Assembly (NCBI RefSeq): GCF_013372285.1
Contig: NZ_CP054301.1
Location: 3,376,001-3,440,000 of the forward strand
DNA length: 64,000 nt
From: Marinomonas primoryensis
GTDB lineage: Bacteria > Pseudomonadota > Gammaproteobacteria > Pseudomonadales > Marinomonadaceae
Direction: 5' to 3'
Part shown: positions 55,945-64,000 of the stretch, in pieces
How the letters are laid out: each line of letters opens with the position of its first letter
Numbering within the stretch: position 1 is the stretch's first letter
Made by a program: the position numbers and the translations under genes
Notes under the pieces: model-generated
Database searches by the model: none
What the model saw: the letters and a program-made list of their open reading frames with translations, nothing else
What the model was told of the DNA's origin: nothing

Positions 55945-56042
55945 ACCAAACCTTCGCACTCAGAAAACGACCCCGTTAGTTTAGCAAAAGACAGAGGTGA
56001 GAAATATAAAAATGGAATAATGAAGGAGAACAAGCAGAACAC

Positions 56043-56078
56043 CCGTAGACCGAATGAGCCGAGACACGAAGGCGTACA
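56043..56078. repeat. Decayed copy of the REP-like repeat
   Basis: The sequence resembles the 49408-49550 repeat: GTAGACCGAATGAGCCGAGA followed by CACGAAGGCGTA. It lies in the 204-bp gap between manC and galE copy 2, in which I see nothing else. Confidence 0.65.
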
Positions 56079-56148
56079 CAGACAAACATAAGGGCAATGA
56101 AAAATAAACAAAGACATTAAACAAACCCAACGCCGAGTAAATCATATC

Positions 56149-57159
56149 TCAATCAAACCCGTTTGGGTTATTTGATTGCCAACGCCAAGAATCTACACAC
56201 ATACGCGCCAAGTCAAACTCTGCCTGCCAACCAAGGAAAGTCTTAGCAAGTTCAGGATCCGCATAACACGTTGCAATATCGCCAGGACGTCGATCTACAA
56301 TCTTATAACCAATAGATTGATTAGAAGCCGTTTCAAACGCCCGTATCATCTCTAGCACAGAATAGCCGTTACCCGTTCCTAGATTCACAACAAAATGACC
56401 AGACTGAGCAAGTACCTTTTCCAAGGCACAAACATGACCACGAGCTAAATCCACCACATGAATATAATCACGAACACCCGTTCCATCTGGTGTGTCGTAA
56501 TCCCTACCAAACACATTCAAACAAGCCAATTTACCCACAGCCACTTGGCTAATAAAGGGCAATAAATTATTTGGAATACCTTTTGGATCTTCCCCAATCA
56601 AGCCAGATTCATGAGCACCTATCGGATTAAAATATCGCAAAGTAGCAATATTCCATTCATTATTGGCCTTAGCTAAATCGATCAGCATACCTTCCACAAT
56701 CAACTTACTCGCCCCATAAGGATTTTGCGTTGAAGTAGGGAAGTCTTCACGAATAGGCACAGACCCAGGCATACCATAGACAGTTGCAGACGAACTAAAA
56801 ATCAAATTTTGCAGCCCTGCCAACTCCATTGCCTTAATAAGATTCAAGGATCCCGAAACATTATTTTCATAATACATGAATGGCTTTTGAACGGACTCGC
56901 CAACCGCTTTCAAACCAGCAAAATGCATAACAGCCGCAAAGGGATATTTCTCAAACACAGTATTCAGAAAAGTAGAGTCGAGAACATCGCCTTGCATAAA
57001 CTCAGGGCGCTTACCAGTAATCATCTCAATACGATTTAAAACAACTTCTTTACTGTTCGACAAATTATCAATAATAACAGGCTCAAAACCAGCCTGAATC
57101 AACTCAACACAAGTATGAGAACCAATATAACCCACACCACCAGTGACCAAGACAAACAT
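56149..57159 (-). CDS. galE: UDP-glucose 4-epimerase, copy 2
   Basis: The 336-residue epimerase has the NAD loop VTGGVGYIGSHTCVEL, the catalytic YxxxK in NPYGASKLI and TGVRDYIHVVDLARGH. It is clearly paralogous to copy 1 at 45822-46844, with many different residues, so this is not a recent duplication. It lies between the bacillosamine-type dehydratase gene and manC and is probably used for the surface polysaccharide. Relaxed UDP-GlcNAc specificity is possible but not visible from sequence. Confidence 0.92.
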   Translation of the reverse strand: MFVLVTGGVGYIGSHTCVELIQAGFEPVIIDNLSNSKEVVLNRIEMITGKRPEFMQGDVLDSTFLNTVFEKYPFAAVMHFAGLKAVGESVQKPFMYYENNVSGSLNLIKAMELAGLQNLIFSSSATVYGMPGSVPIREDFPTSTQNPYGASKLIVEGMLIDLAKANNEWNIATLRYFNPIGAHESGLIGEDPKGIPNNLLPFISQVAVGKLACLNVFGRDYDTPDGTGVRDYIHVVDLARGHVCALEKVLAQSGHFVVNLGTGNGYSVLEMIRAFETASNQSIGYKIVDRRPGDIATCYADPELAKTFLGWQAEFDLARMCVDSWRWQSNNPNGFD

Positions 57160-57301
57160 TCAACACTCCAATAACTTTATTAGAAAAAATATGAACAGGT
57201 CAAACGAAGCATAGTACGATAATAAAGTGTGAAATCAGGCATTATTCAGCATAATATAATTATGCCTAATATTAGATAATATTAGCATCCCCTCATCCAA
57301 T

Positions 57302-59263
57302 CTACAAAACGCCTTCATTTAAATTTTCATTCTTTTGTTCTAACGCTTTATTCGCGTTCCATACCAAATCTCCAATACCGTCGGTTGGTTGGAAATCCGT
57401 TGGTGCTGCGATCAAAATATTGCGAATTTCCTCATGATCAAAATCATGACACGCTTTATCCAATTGCTCCATGGTGCTGATAAACTCAGGCAAGGATAAA
57501 AAACGCTCGTTGGCAGTCATAATACGTTCATGTAAGGTTTTTTGTACGTTATCTCCAATCAAAAGCTCTTCAAAAAGTTTCTCGCCAGGACGAAGCCCTG
57601 TGAATTGAATCTCAATATCACCATTCGGATTTGCATCGGATTTAACTTCTAAACCAGATAAACGAATCAGATTTTTCGCAAGATCCACAATCTTAACTGG
57701 GTATCCCATGTCCAATACAAATACGTCACCACCCTTGCCCATAGCACCTGCTTGAATCACTAACTGAGCAGCTTCTGGGATTGTCATAAAGAAACGAATA
57801 ATATCAGGATGCGTCACAGTAACAGGCTGATTCTGAGAAATTTGCTTTTTAAAGACGGGAACAACCGAACCTGATGACCCAAGCACATTGCCAAAGCGCA
57901 CCATACAAAAACGAGTATTTTTTTCTTGCTTAGCGGCTTTTTTAGCTTCAGCCTCGGATAAAGCCTGCAACCCAAGCTCAGCAATACGCTTAGTGGCGCC
58001 CATCACATTCGTTGGCCGGACAGCTTTATCCGTGGAAATAAGTACAAAAGACTCGACACCACACTCAATTGCGGCTTTAGCACAGTAAAAAGTACCAAAA
58101 GCATTATTACGCACGCCCTCCACCACATTGTATTCCACCAAATGAACATGTTTATACGCTGCTGCATGATAAACAGTATTCACTGCAAACGCTTTCATGG
58201 TCGACTTCAAACGATTAATGAGCTGTACCGAGCCGATTAAAGGCACAATATTCACACTAAAAGACAATTCTCCAAGCAGTTCATTTAGCTCTTTGTCTAC
58301 TTGATAAACAGAGAATTCAGAGACATCAAACAAAACGAGAGTAAAAGGTTGCAGTTTGATAATCTGACGACATAATTCAGAGCCAATAGACCCTCCTGCC
58401 CCAGTAACCATAACCACTTTGCCAGTGATATTTGCACGCATCAGCATATTATTTGGTTCAACTATATCACGGCCTAACAAGTCATCCAAAGCCACGTCTT
58501 GCAGCTCACTAACTTTAGCTTTTCCTGTAACAATGTCATTGAAATCAGGCACTGTCAGAACCTCTACTGCATAAGGTAATAATTGATCAATAACTTTTTT
58601 ACGCTCAGACCGGCTAGCTCGAGGAATTGCTAATAATACTTTTTTTATATGATGTTTTTTTATCAGTAAACCAATTTTATCCGAATGATACACAGGCACA
58701 CCTTGAATAATGGTATTAACCAATGAGTCATCATGATCAATAAAGCCTTTCACTCGATAGTAACTTGCCTGACGTAACGCTAGGCTAAGTTGACGTCCAG
58801 TAGCCCCCGCTCCCAATACCAACACCGATTCAGATGTTTTTTTTGACGTCTGAATCAGCATAGCTCTCACTAATAAACGAGCCCCGCCACACAACATGAC
58901 CAAGAAAGGAAAATAAATAATGGGTACAGTTCGAGGCACAAAAGCATTAAAAAAATACGCAAAAATAGTGATACTTAAAGCTGATATCAACGCACCTAAC
59001 AAAATCGCGCTAAAAGCATGGAAAGTCAAGTAACGCAGAATTGCTCGATACAAACCTAGTTTTATATTGACAAACAAAGTAACGGCTATGGTAAAAATTA
59101 AAACATACCAAACAGAATCATTTTTAAATACACTAAACTCACCTAAACGAGTCCAATAGGCAAAGATAAATGCAAGGCAAACAAATAAAGAGTCAACAAC
59201 TAAGCTGATCAACCGCTTATAAAAACGTGGAAGAGACCAAATGAAATTCAACTTTATTACCAC
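57302..59263 (-). CDS. UDP-GlcNAc 4,6-dehydratase-type protein (PglF/WbpM/CapD family)
   Basis: The 653-residue protein has four N-terminal membrane helices, a first Rossmann domain (VLGAGATGRQLSLALRQA) and a C-terminal SDR domain (VTGAGGSIGSELCRQI) with the family active site region LISTDKAVRPTNVMGATKR. It fits PglF/WbpM, which turn UDP-GlcNAc into a 4-keto-6-deoxy sugar. PglE-, PglD- and PglC-like genes lie upstream on the same strand, pointing to diacetylbacillosamine or a related sugar. The 1.1-kb gap before it suggests its own promoter. Confidence 0.88.
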   Translation of the reverse strand: MVIKLNFIWSLPRFYKRLISLVVDSLFVCLAFIFAYWTRLGEFSVFKNDSVWYVLIFTIAVTLFVNIKLGLYRAILRYLTFHAFSAILLGALISALSITIFAYFFNAFVPRTVPIIYFPFLVMLCGGARLLVRAMLIQTSKKTSESVLVLGAGATGRQLSLALRQASYYRVKGFIDHDDSLVNTIIQGVPVYHSDKIGLLIKKHHIKKVLLAIPRASRSERKKVIDQLLPYAVEVLTVPDFNDIVTGKAKVSELQDVALDDLLGRDIVEPNNMLMRANITGKVVMVTGAGGSIGSELCRQIIKLQPFTLVLFDVSEFSVYQVDKELNELLGELSFSVNIVPLIGSVQLINRLKSTMKAFAVNTVYHAAAYKHVHLVEYNVVEGVRNNAFGTFYCAKAAIECGVESFVLISTDKAVRPTNVMGATKRIAELGLQALSEAEAKKAAKQEKNTRFCMVRFGNVLGSSGSVVPVFKKQISQNQPVTVTHPDIIRFFMTIPEAAQLVIQAGAMGKGGDVFVLDMGYPVKIVDLAKNLIRLSGLEVKSDANPNGDIEIQFTGLRPGEKLFEELLIGDNVQKTLHERIMTANERFLSLPEFISTMEQLDKACHDFDHEEIRNILIAAPTDFQPTDGIGDLVWNANKALEQKNENLNEGVL

Positions 59264-60387
59264 CTTATATTATTAAAACACCTTTTAAAGCGACAAACAC
59301 TTCATAAGCTATACTCAAACCCATAATATAAAAATAAATCTCTATCATATAAAAAATAACCACATAGTGTTAATATTTAGAAAGTATAGAAAACCTTAAA
59401 ATGAAAAATCATCCATACGTAGTTATAAAATTTTTACAGAAAAATTAAATATTTATAAAAGAAATGTAATTATTGTTTTGAAAATTCAATTCAGAAATAC
59501 GTGACCTTATGGTCATACCGTGTGCAATTAATCAAGAATTAAATCTAGACCTAATATTCAATTATTTGTACTAGATCGGTATAATCATCTGACACCTGCC
59601 TTAAACCTAATCCTTGGGATGCACTAACCTAATAAGTCATTCGTATTCTTAAAAACCTTCATTACCTCATTGCCACGATCAAATACAATACAATAACATA
59701 TACGTTTTTTCATATATCTCTTATATAACAATAAAAATTTCTTATTTCACTATTTTTCACTTCACACTGCATTAGAGGACGATTTTGATTTCCATTCAGC
59801 TAAAATGACAAGAATACCCGCTTTTAGCCATAATATCGTATAGTCTTTCCAATGACTAAATTTTTATCGTCTTAAAACATTTGTCAATGAACACTGACTA
59901 TTTAATAAGAGCAAGTTTTTGCACTTAACTTGCCACTATTACTTATACCTTTGGTATAAAAACCAGTAAAACCGATTGTCAAATTTTTTGCAGAAAATTG
60001 ATAAATCCAATCACGACCAACATGAAAACCTACCCTAAGACCGATGGTAAGGATTCCAATCATGTTAAATCTCATAAACAACAAACAAGCCCAACATTAC
60101 TAACCCTATTTTAAACAAGTTTATTTTCCGTACTAAAGCTTTTTAATAAGAAATGCTAACTCCATAAACTTTTTTAGGGCATTACGTTTAACTCTAAATA
60201 AATGATTGAACAGTGATGCCTCATTTTTAGTCAATTCAGAAGATGAGTATCTTAAATATTGTGCATGTGCTCAATATTTAGTAAATCATGGTAAATATGT
60301 ATGTACTATTTGATAACAAAACTAACCACTACCAGTCGTTGGTGTCGCACTTAGTATCTTAAATTGAGAGTGTAATTGAAAATAAAA
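59264..60387. other. AT-rich 1.1-kb region without convincing genes
   Basis: No ORF above 60 codons looks real; the frame at 59902-60084 (minus) has no RBS, no family likeness and low-complexity traits. A palindrome TGACC-TTAT-GGTCA lies at 59502-59515. The region separates two parts of the bacillosamine-type cluster and probably contains the promoter of the dehydratase gene. It may be a decayed gene or carry a non-coding RNA; neither can be shown from sequence alone. Confidence 0.5.
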
Positions 60388-61563
60388 CTAGCAAGAAGCC
60401 ATGGATAAAACAGAGTAAATAACTTGAGCAGTTTTATCCATTTCAACTTTAGTCAAAGTAGGATGAACTAAGAACATCAAGCTGGTTTTACCAAGCAAAA
60501 CTGCATTTGGAAGGCGTACTTCAGGGCGCCAAGAAGTTCCATTAAATGCTTTTTCAAGGTACACCTCTGAGCAACTACCTTCAAAGCATGGAACATCAAA
60601 TTTAACAATCTCATCTATTATTCGGTCACGACTCCAACCTGTGGCCAAATAATCAGGTTCAACAAATACATAATGTTTATACTCAGCATGCACAATATAA
60701 TCAGGTACCTTAACTAAACGAATACAACGAAATTCACTAGCTATTTGGTCTATTATATTTCCATTGGCTTGGCGTTTTGCTGTCCACTCCGCCATACATT
60801 TAAGCTGAATGCGCCCCAATACAGCCTGATATTCCATCATACGACAATTAGATCCAAAACTTTCATGCAACCACCTAAATCCCGGCGGGTGATCATTATG
60901 ATAAATAGCATCGTAACTCTTACCATGATCTTTGTAAGACCACATAAACGACCAAAGACTTTTATCATTGGTGGTAACCATGCCACCCTCCCCCCCCGTT
61001 GTAATAATCTTGTCTTGACAAAAGCTCCATGCTCCAATATGTCCAATAGAACCAACAGAGCGTCCCTTATATTTTGCGCCGTGAGCCTGTGCACAATCTT
61101 CTATCACAAAAAAATCACACTCTGCACTCAGTGCCATTATGTCATCCATTTCAGCGCTCATTCCTGCCAAATGCACTACAATAACTGCTTTTGTATTTGG
61201 AGTAAGGACTGATTTAATACTTTCGGCCGTAATAACTTGACTATTCAGATCTACGTCGGCGAAAACAGGATTAGCACCTGCAGTAACAATACTGGAAGCA
61301 GATGCCAAAAAGGTACGAGGCGTTGTTATAACATCGTCTCCATGGCTAATACTTAAAGCTTTTAGAGCAACATCCAAAGCCATGGTGCCGTTGGTAAGAG
61401 CAACAGCGTAGTCAGTTCCAACCCAATCAGCAAATTCCTTTTCAAATTCACGACACTCATTGCCGGTCCAATAATTAACTTTGTTTGATAAAACAACGCG
61501 ACTAACAGCATCAGCCTCCTCTTGCGAAAAAGAAGGCCAAGGAGAAAAAGGAGTGTTTAACAT
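60388..61563 (-). CDS. DegT/DnrJ-type aminotransferase (PglE-like)
   Basis: The start at 61563 (MLNTPFSPWPSFSQEEADAV) matches the family N-terminus, with AGGTG upstream; the open frame extends to 61593. The 391-residue PLP enzyme shows VALTNGTMALDVALKAL, FFVIEDCAQAHG, and the PLP lysine in SFCQDKIITTGGEGG. PglE-type enzymes aminate the 4-keto sugar made by the dehydratase. It follows the acetyltransferase gene with only a small gap, in the order PglC-D-E on the minus strand. Confidence 0.9.
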   Translation of the reverse strand: MLNTPFSPWPSFSQEEADAVSRVVLSNKVNYWTGNECREFEKEFADWVGTDYAVALTNGTMALDVALKALSISHGDDVITTPRTFLASASSIVTAGANPVFADVDLNSQVITAESIKSVLTPNTKAVIVVHLAGMSAEMDDIMALSAECDFFVIEDCAQAHGAKYKGRSVGSIGHIGAWSFCQDKIITTGGEGGMVTTNDKSLWSFMWSYKDHGKSYDAIYHNDHPPGFRWLHESFGSNCRMMEYQAVLGRIQLKCMAEWTAKRQANGNIIDQIASEFRCIRLVKVPDYIVHAEYKHYVFVEPDYLATGWSRDRIIDEIVKFDVPCFEGSCSEVYLEKAFNGTSWRPEVRLPNAVLLGKTSLMFLVHPTLTKVEMDKTAQVIYSVLSMASC

Positions 61564-61589
61564 GTCAGCGCACCTATCAATCATATTGA

Positions 61590-62237
61590 TCAAAAATAAT
61601 TATCACCAACTACAACCGCAGGTGAACCATATGCTACCACATTTGCAGATAAATTTTTTGATACTGTACTACCCGCCCCAACAAAAGTATCTTGACCAAT
61701 GAAAATCAATTGCTTAACTTGACTGCCTATACCTAAAACACTCCGATGACCAATATGTACACCGCCAGCCAAAACCGATTTCGGACATATATGAACAAAG
61801 CTACCAATCACACAATCATGCTCAACCACACAGGAAGAATTAATAATACAACCTTGACCAATACGCGCAAACGCATTAACTACTGAATTAGCAAAAACTA
61901 CAGTACCTCCTCCTAATAATTCAGCATAAGAACTCACTATAGCGCTAGGATGGAGCAAAATAGGCAAATTAAAACCATATCTCTTGAGTATAGTTAATTT
62001 TTCTTCGCGGATATTGTTATTTCCAATCGCGACTATTGCTTTGTTGTTATTGACACCACGTTCAAGTAAATCCTCAAAAGTTCCAAGGATTGACCAGTGC
62101 TCAACATTTTGCTTTGCCGGATAAGCGTCATCGTAAAAATGAACGATATAACCTAGTTGCTCAGCCAAATCAGCAACAACTTTTCCATGACCACTTGCAC
62201 CTAAAATAGCCAACTGTTGATTAGCACCCTCAATCAT
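61590..62237 (-). CDS. Sugar O/N-acetyltransferase with left-handed beta helix (PglD-like)
   Basis: The start at 62237 (MIEGANQQLAILGASGHGKV) has AAGGG 8 nt upstream and overlaps the sugar transferase stop by 8 nt. The 215-residue protein has an N-terminal nucleotide-sugar binding Rossmann part (LGASGHGKVVADLAE) and a C-terminal hexapeptide-repeat helix with the probable catalytic His in VEHDCVIGSFVHI. PglD acetylates UDP-4-amino-sugar to give UDP-diacetylbacillosamine. Confidence 0.9.
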   Translation of the reverse strand: MIEGANQQLAILGASGHGKVVADLAEQLGYIVHFYDDAYPAKQNVEHWSILGTFEDLLERGVNNNKAIVAIGNNNIREEKLTILKRYGFNLPILLHPSAIVSSYAELLGGGTVVFANSVVNAFARIGQGCIINSSCVVEHDCVIGSFVHICPKSVLAGGVHIGHRSVLGIGSQVKQLIFIGQDTFVGAGSTVSKNLSANVVAYGSPAVVVGDNYF

Positions 62238-62829
62238 GGTCGGAACCCTTAAATAATTCAGCAGTAACATGACCGTCCGAACTAATACCCTCACGGAAAA
62301 AAACTTTTTTAACGGTTAAAAAAAGTATTTTTATATCTAACCAAAAGCATTGGTTATCAACATACCAAACATCTAACTTAAATTTTTCCTCCCAGCTAAT
62401 AGCATTTCGTCCATTAACCTGCGCCCAACCAGTAATTCCAGGGCGAACATTATGACGACGAGCCTGCTCAATAGAATATAATGGTAAATATTGAACTAAT
62501 AAAGGACGCGGACCTACCAAGCTCATGTCACCTTTGATAACATTTATTAGTCCAGGCAGCTCGTCTAGACTAGTAGAGCGCAAAAAAGAGCCAAAAATTG
62601 TCATGCGCTCGAAATCAGATTCTAAGCTATTGCAAGCACCATATTTATTAATCAACGTCCTGAATTTCAGCATTTTTATTTTTTTCCCGTTCATACCTGG
62701 TCGAATTTGAATAAAAAAAACAGGGGAACCCATTTTGAAAAAAATTAGAAAAATTAGAAAAATTAAAATAGGAAATAAAATAAATAAAAGTAAAAAAGAA
62801 ACAATAATATCAAAGAATCTTTTCATCAT
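62230..62829 (-). CDS. Undecaprenyl-phosphate sugar-1-phosphate transferase (PglC-like)
   Basis: The 199-residue monotopic transferase has one N-terminal re-entrant hydrophobic segment and the signature MLKFRTL, SLDELPGLINVIKGDMSLVGPRP and PGITGWAQVNGRNAISWEEKF. The end EGISSDGHVTAELFKG is typical of the PglC subgroup. It transfers bacillosamine phosphate to undecaprenyl phosphate and starts the glycan. The ATG overlap with the next gene shows co-translation. Confidence 0.92.
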   Translation of the reverse strand: MMKRFFDIIVSFLLLFILFPILIFLIFLIFFKMGSPVFFIQIRPGMNGKKIKMLKFRTLINKYGACNSLESDFERMTIFGSFLRSTSLDELPGLINVIKGDMSLVGPRPLLVQYLPLYSIEQARRHNVRPGITGWAQVNGRNAISWEEKFKLDVWYVDNQCFWLDIKILFLTVKKVFFREGISSDGHVTAELFKGSDHD

Positions 62830-62873
62830 ACACCCATTTAAAAAGAAGTAGTTGCTAAAAAAATATTAACCAA

Positions 62874-63230
62874 TTAGTATTTTCGTTCACGAAACACCCA
62901 AAATCGACACAAAATGTAAAAGAAAGGAACATGCACCAAGCTTACAACAAAAAACACAAACATCCCACTGCCTCCAAACCAAACTGTAATAGCTCCAATA
63001 AACTGCTGCATAAAAAAAGCCAAAATAACAGCCAAGAAAAACAATAACTTCACATCAGCTACTCGAAAAACAAATTTAGAATTAACAGCATAGCTAACAA
63101 TAAAAGTAAGCCAAAATGAAAAACCTAATGCTAAATATTCATCAAAAAATAGACTAAATGCATAATATGAAGTAGCAGAAACGAGAGTGTTAAAAAAACC
63201 TCCAAATAAAAAACGAATAAACTCAAGCAA
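62874..63230 (-). CDS. GtrA-family flippase-like membrane protein
   Basis: The 118-residue protein has four membrane helices and the GtrA pattern IRFLFGGFFNTLVSATSYY then WLTFIVSYAVNSKFVFR. GtrA proteins move undecaprenyl-phosphate-linked glucose across the membrane or form membrane complexes with GtrB. It begins 3 nt after the GtrB-like gene and lies just upstream of the PglC-like gene. Role in this cluster is inferred. Confidence 0.88.
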   Translation of the reverse strand: MLEFIRFLFGGFFNTLVSATSYYAFSLFFDEYLALGFSFWLTFIVSYAVNSKFVFRVADVKLLFFLAVILAFFMQQFIGAITVWFGGSGMFVFFVVSLVHVPFFYILCRFWVFRERKY

Positions 63231-63233
63231 AAA

Positions 63234-64000
63234 TCAACTTCCCTCTAAATCATATTGTATCGAACGAATTTCTATAATAAGCCTAGATAATATGAAAGAT
63301 AATATTGCTAATGAACTCCATAAGATCAATGTAAGTAAGACTACGAGAGTCATGTAACCTGGATATAAAGAACCAGAAAACCAATCAAATAATACAAAAA
63401 GAAAAGGTACGAATGAACCAAATAAAGAAAATAAAAGACCAAGGTAAACCAAATATGTCAATGCTTTCGGATTAAGAAAAAAACATCTAATACCGAGCCT
63501 TAATAGCCTCCAGTTAGAAAATCGGGATCCTCCATCTTTATCTTTATACGTAGCGGAAAAATTCACATAGTCATCAACCCTAAAGAATGTTGAATACAAT
63601 ACCCTCCAAGGAATATATTTAAATGTTTTATTATTTTTCCAGTTAATCTTAACTTTTCGAGCAACAACTGAATCAAACATAACACAATCAGTAAGACCAT
63701 TTAGTTGAACGGAGAGAACCCTTTGAGAAAAAGAATGAACTACCCTCCTAATTAATCTTTTAACTATCCCATCCGATGCTACTGGATCAACTCTTCTAGC
63801 AAGAACTATCTGAGCATCAGTTGTAGTAATCACCCCCCACTGATCAACAAGAAGACTTGCAGGCTGCTCACCATCAGCATCTATAGAACAATAATAAGAT
63901 GACTCCGGAGACTCTGATAATCCATAAAAAAGAGCATGATCTTTTCCTAAGTTCTGAGATAGCTTTATGACTTTGAGTTCAAAAGAGGTATGTTCTTTTT
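63234..64000 (-). CDS. GtrB-like GT2 glycosyltransferase, cut by right edge
   Basis: The frame is open to the window end, so the N-terminus lies outside. The visible part has HTSFELKVIKLSQNLGKD, SIDADGEQPASLLVDQW (the DxD-type donor site) and, near the C-terminus, two hydrophobic segments around LVYLGLLFSLFGSFVPFLF and TLILWSSLAILSFILS, as in GtrB/DPM synthases. The internal GTG at 63833 is not the start. It is coupled to GtrA and would make polyprenyl-linked sugar. Confidence 0.9.
   Translation of the reverse strand, partial: KEHTSFELKVIKLSQNLGKDHALFYGLSESPESSYYCSIDADGEQPASLLVDQWGVITTTDAQIVLARRVDPVASDGIVKRLIRRVVHSFSQRVLSVQLNGLTDCVMFDSVVARKVKINWKNNKTFKYIPWRVLYSTFFRVDDYVNFSATYKDKDGGSRFSNWRLLRLGIRCFFLNPKALTYLVYLGLLFSLFGSFVPFLFVLFDWFSGSLYPGYMTLVVLLTLILWSSLAILSFILSRLIIEIRSIQYDLEGS

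Noticed and set aside
59902..60084. 60-codon minus-strand frame in the AT-rich region
   Set aside because: No ribosome site, no recognisable family, and the composition resembles flanking non-coding DNA.

Overview
The window looks like chromosomal DNA of a marine gammaproteobacterium, most plausibly Marinomonas or a close relative in the Oceanospirillales. This is inferred from moderate GC content, a two-gene arginine succinyltransferase, GlnK-AmtB, ComM, Rep, UbiK and a partial cobalamin salvage set. No rRNA gene is present to settle the taxonomy.

Left part (1-12042): an accessory island. A compact plus-strand gene train holds a SIR2-like protein cut by the window edge, a HerA-type ATPase, a GIY-YIG/DUF4357 protein, a RhuM-family protein, a possible 56-residue ORF, a type I restriction subunit HsdR and a YgjP-type metallopeptidase. 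The SIR2-HerA pair is translationally coupled and resembles the known SIR2-HerA antiphage module. Two genes show damage: HsdR has a non-canonical P-loop and the metallopeptidase has an in-frame TAA. Facing this train is an integration module: excisionase-like protein, tyrosine integrase, an unknown 85-residue protein, an MbcA/ParS-like antitoxin-domain protein without a visible toxin, and a divergent Xre regulator with paired inverted operators. The module abuts a tRNA-Arg(CCG) gene, with four GGTCAC repeats between integrase and tRNA and a degenerate second tRNA-Arg beside it. The other end of the element lies outside the window.

Middle part (12044-45555): core and metabolic genes. These are a quinol-monooxygenase-like protein, cytochrome c5, Rep helicase, a BASS transporter, ComM, UbiK, glnK-amtB behind a sigma-54-like promoter, a GNAT-nitrilase fusion, radA, mmsA with a divergent LysR regulator, an RND efflux adaptor and pump, the arginine succinyltransferase operon (two AstA-type subunits, astD, astB), gpt, and a cobalamin block (cobU, threonine-phosphate decarboxylase, cbiB, and divergent cobQ).

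Right part (45822-64000): surface polysaccharide genes interleaved with transporters. It has two galE paralogues, a capsular-type glycosyltransferase, MATE and LysO exporters, a GT4 glycosyltransferase, an FKBP isomerase, an O-antigen ligase/polymerase-like protein and manC. It ends with a bacillosamine-type set (PglF-, PglE-, PglD- and PglC-like) followed upstream by a GtrA flippase-like protein and a GtrB-like GT2 cut by the right edge. An AT-rich 1.1-kb stretch without convincing genes splits this set.

Three arrays of G/C-rich hairpin repeats with shared ends lie at 38837-39165, 39552-39777 and 45556-45795. The first two tightly bracket a small DUF559 endonuclease-like gene. I consider this arrangement and the composite defence train the best candidates for something not well described.
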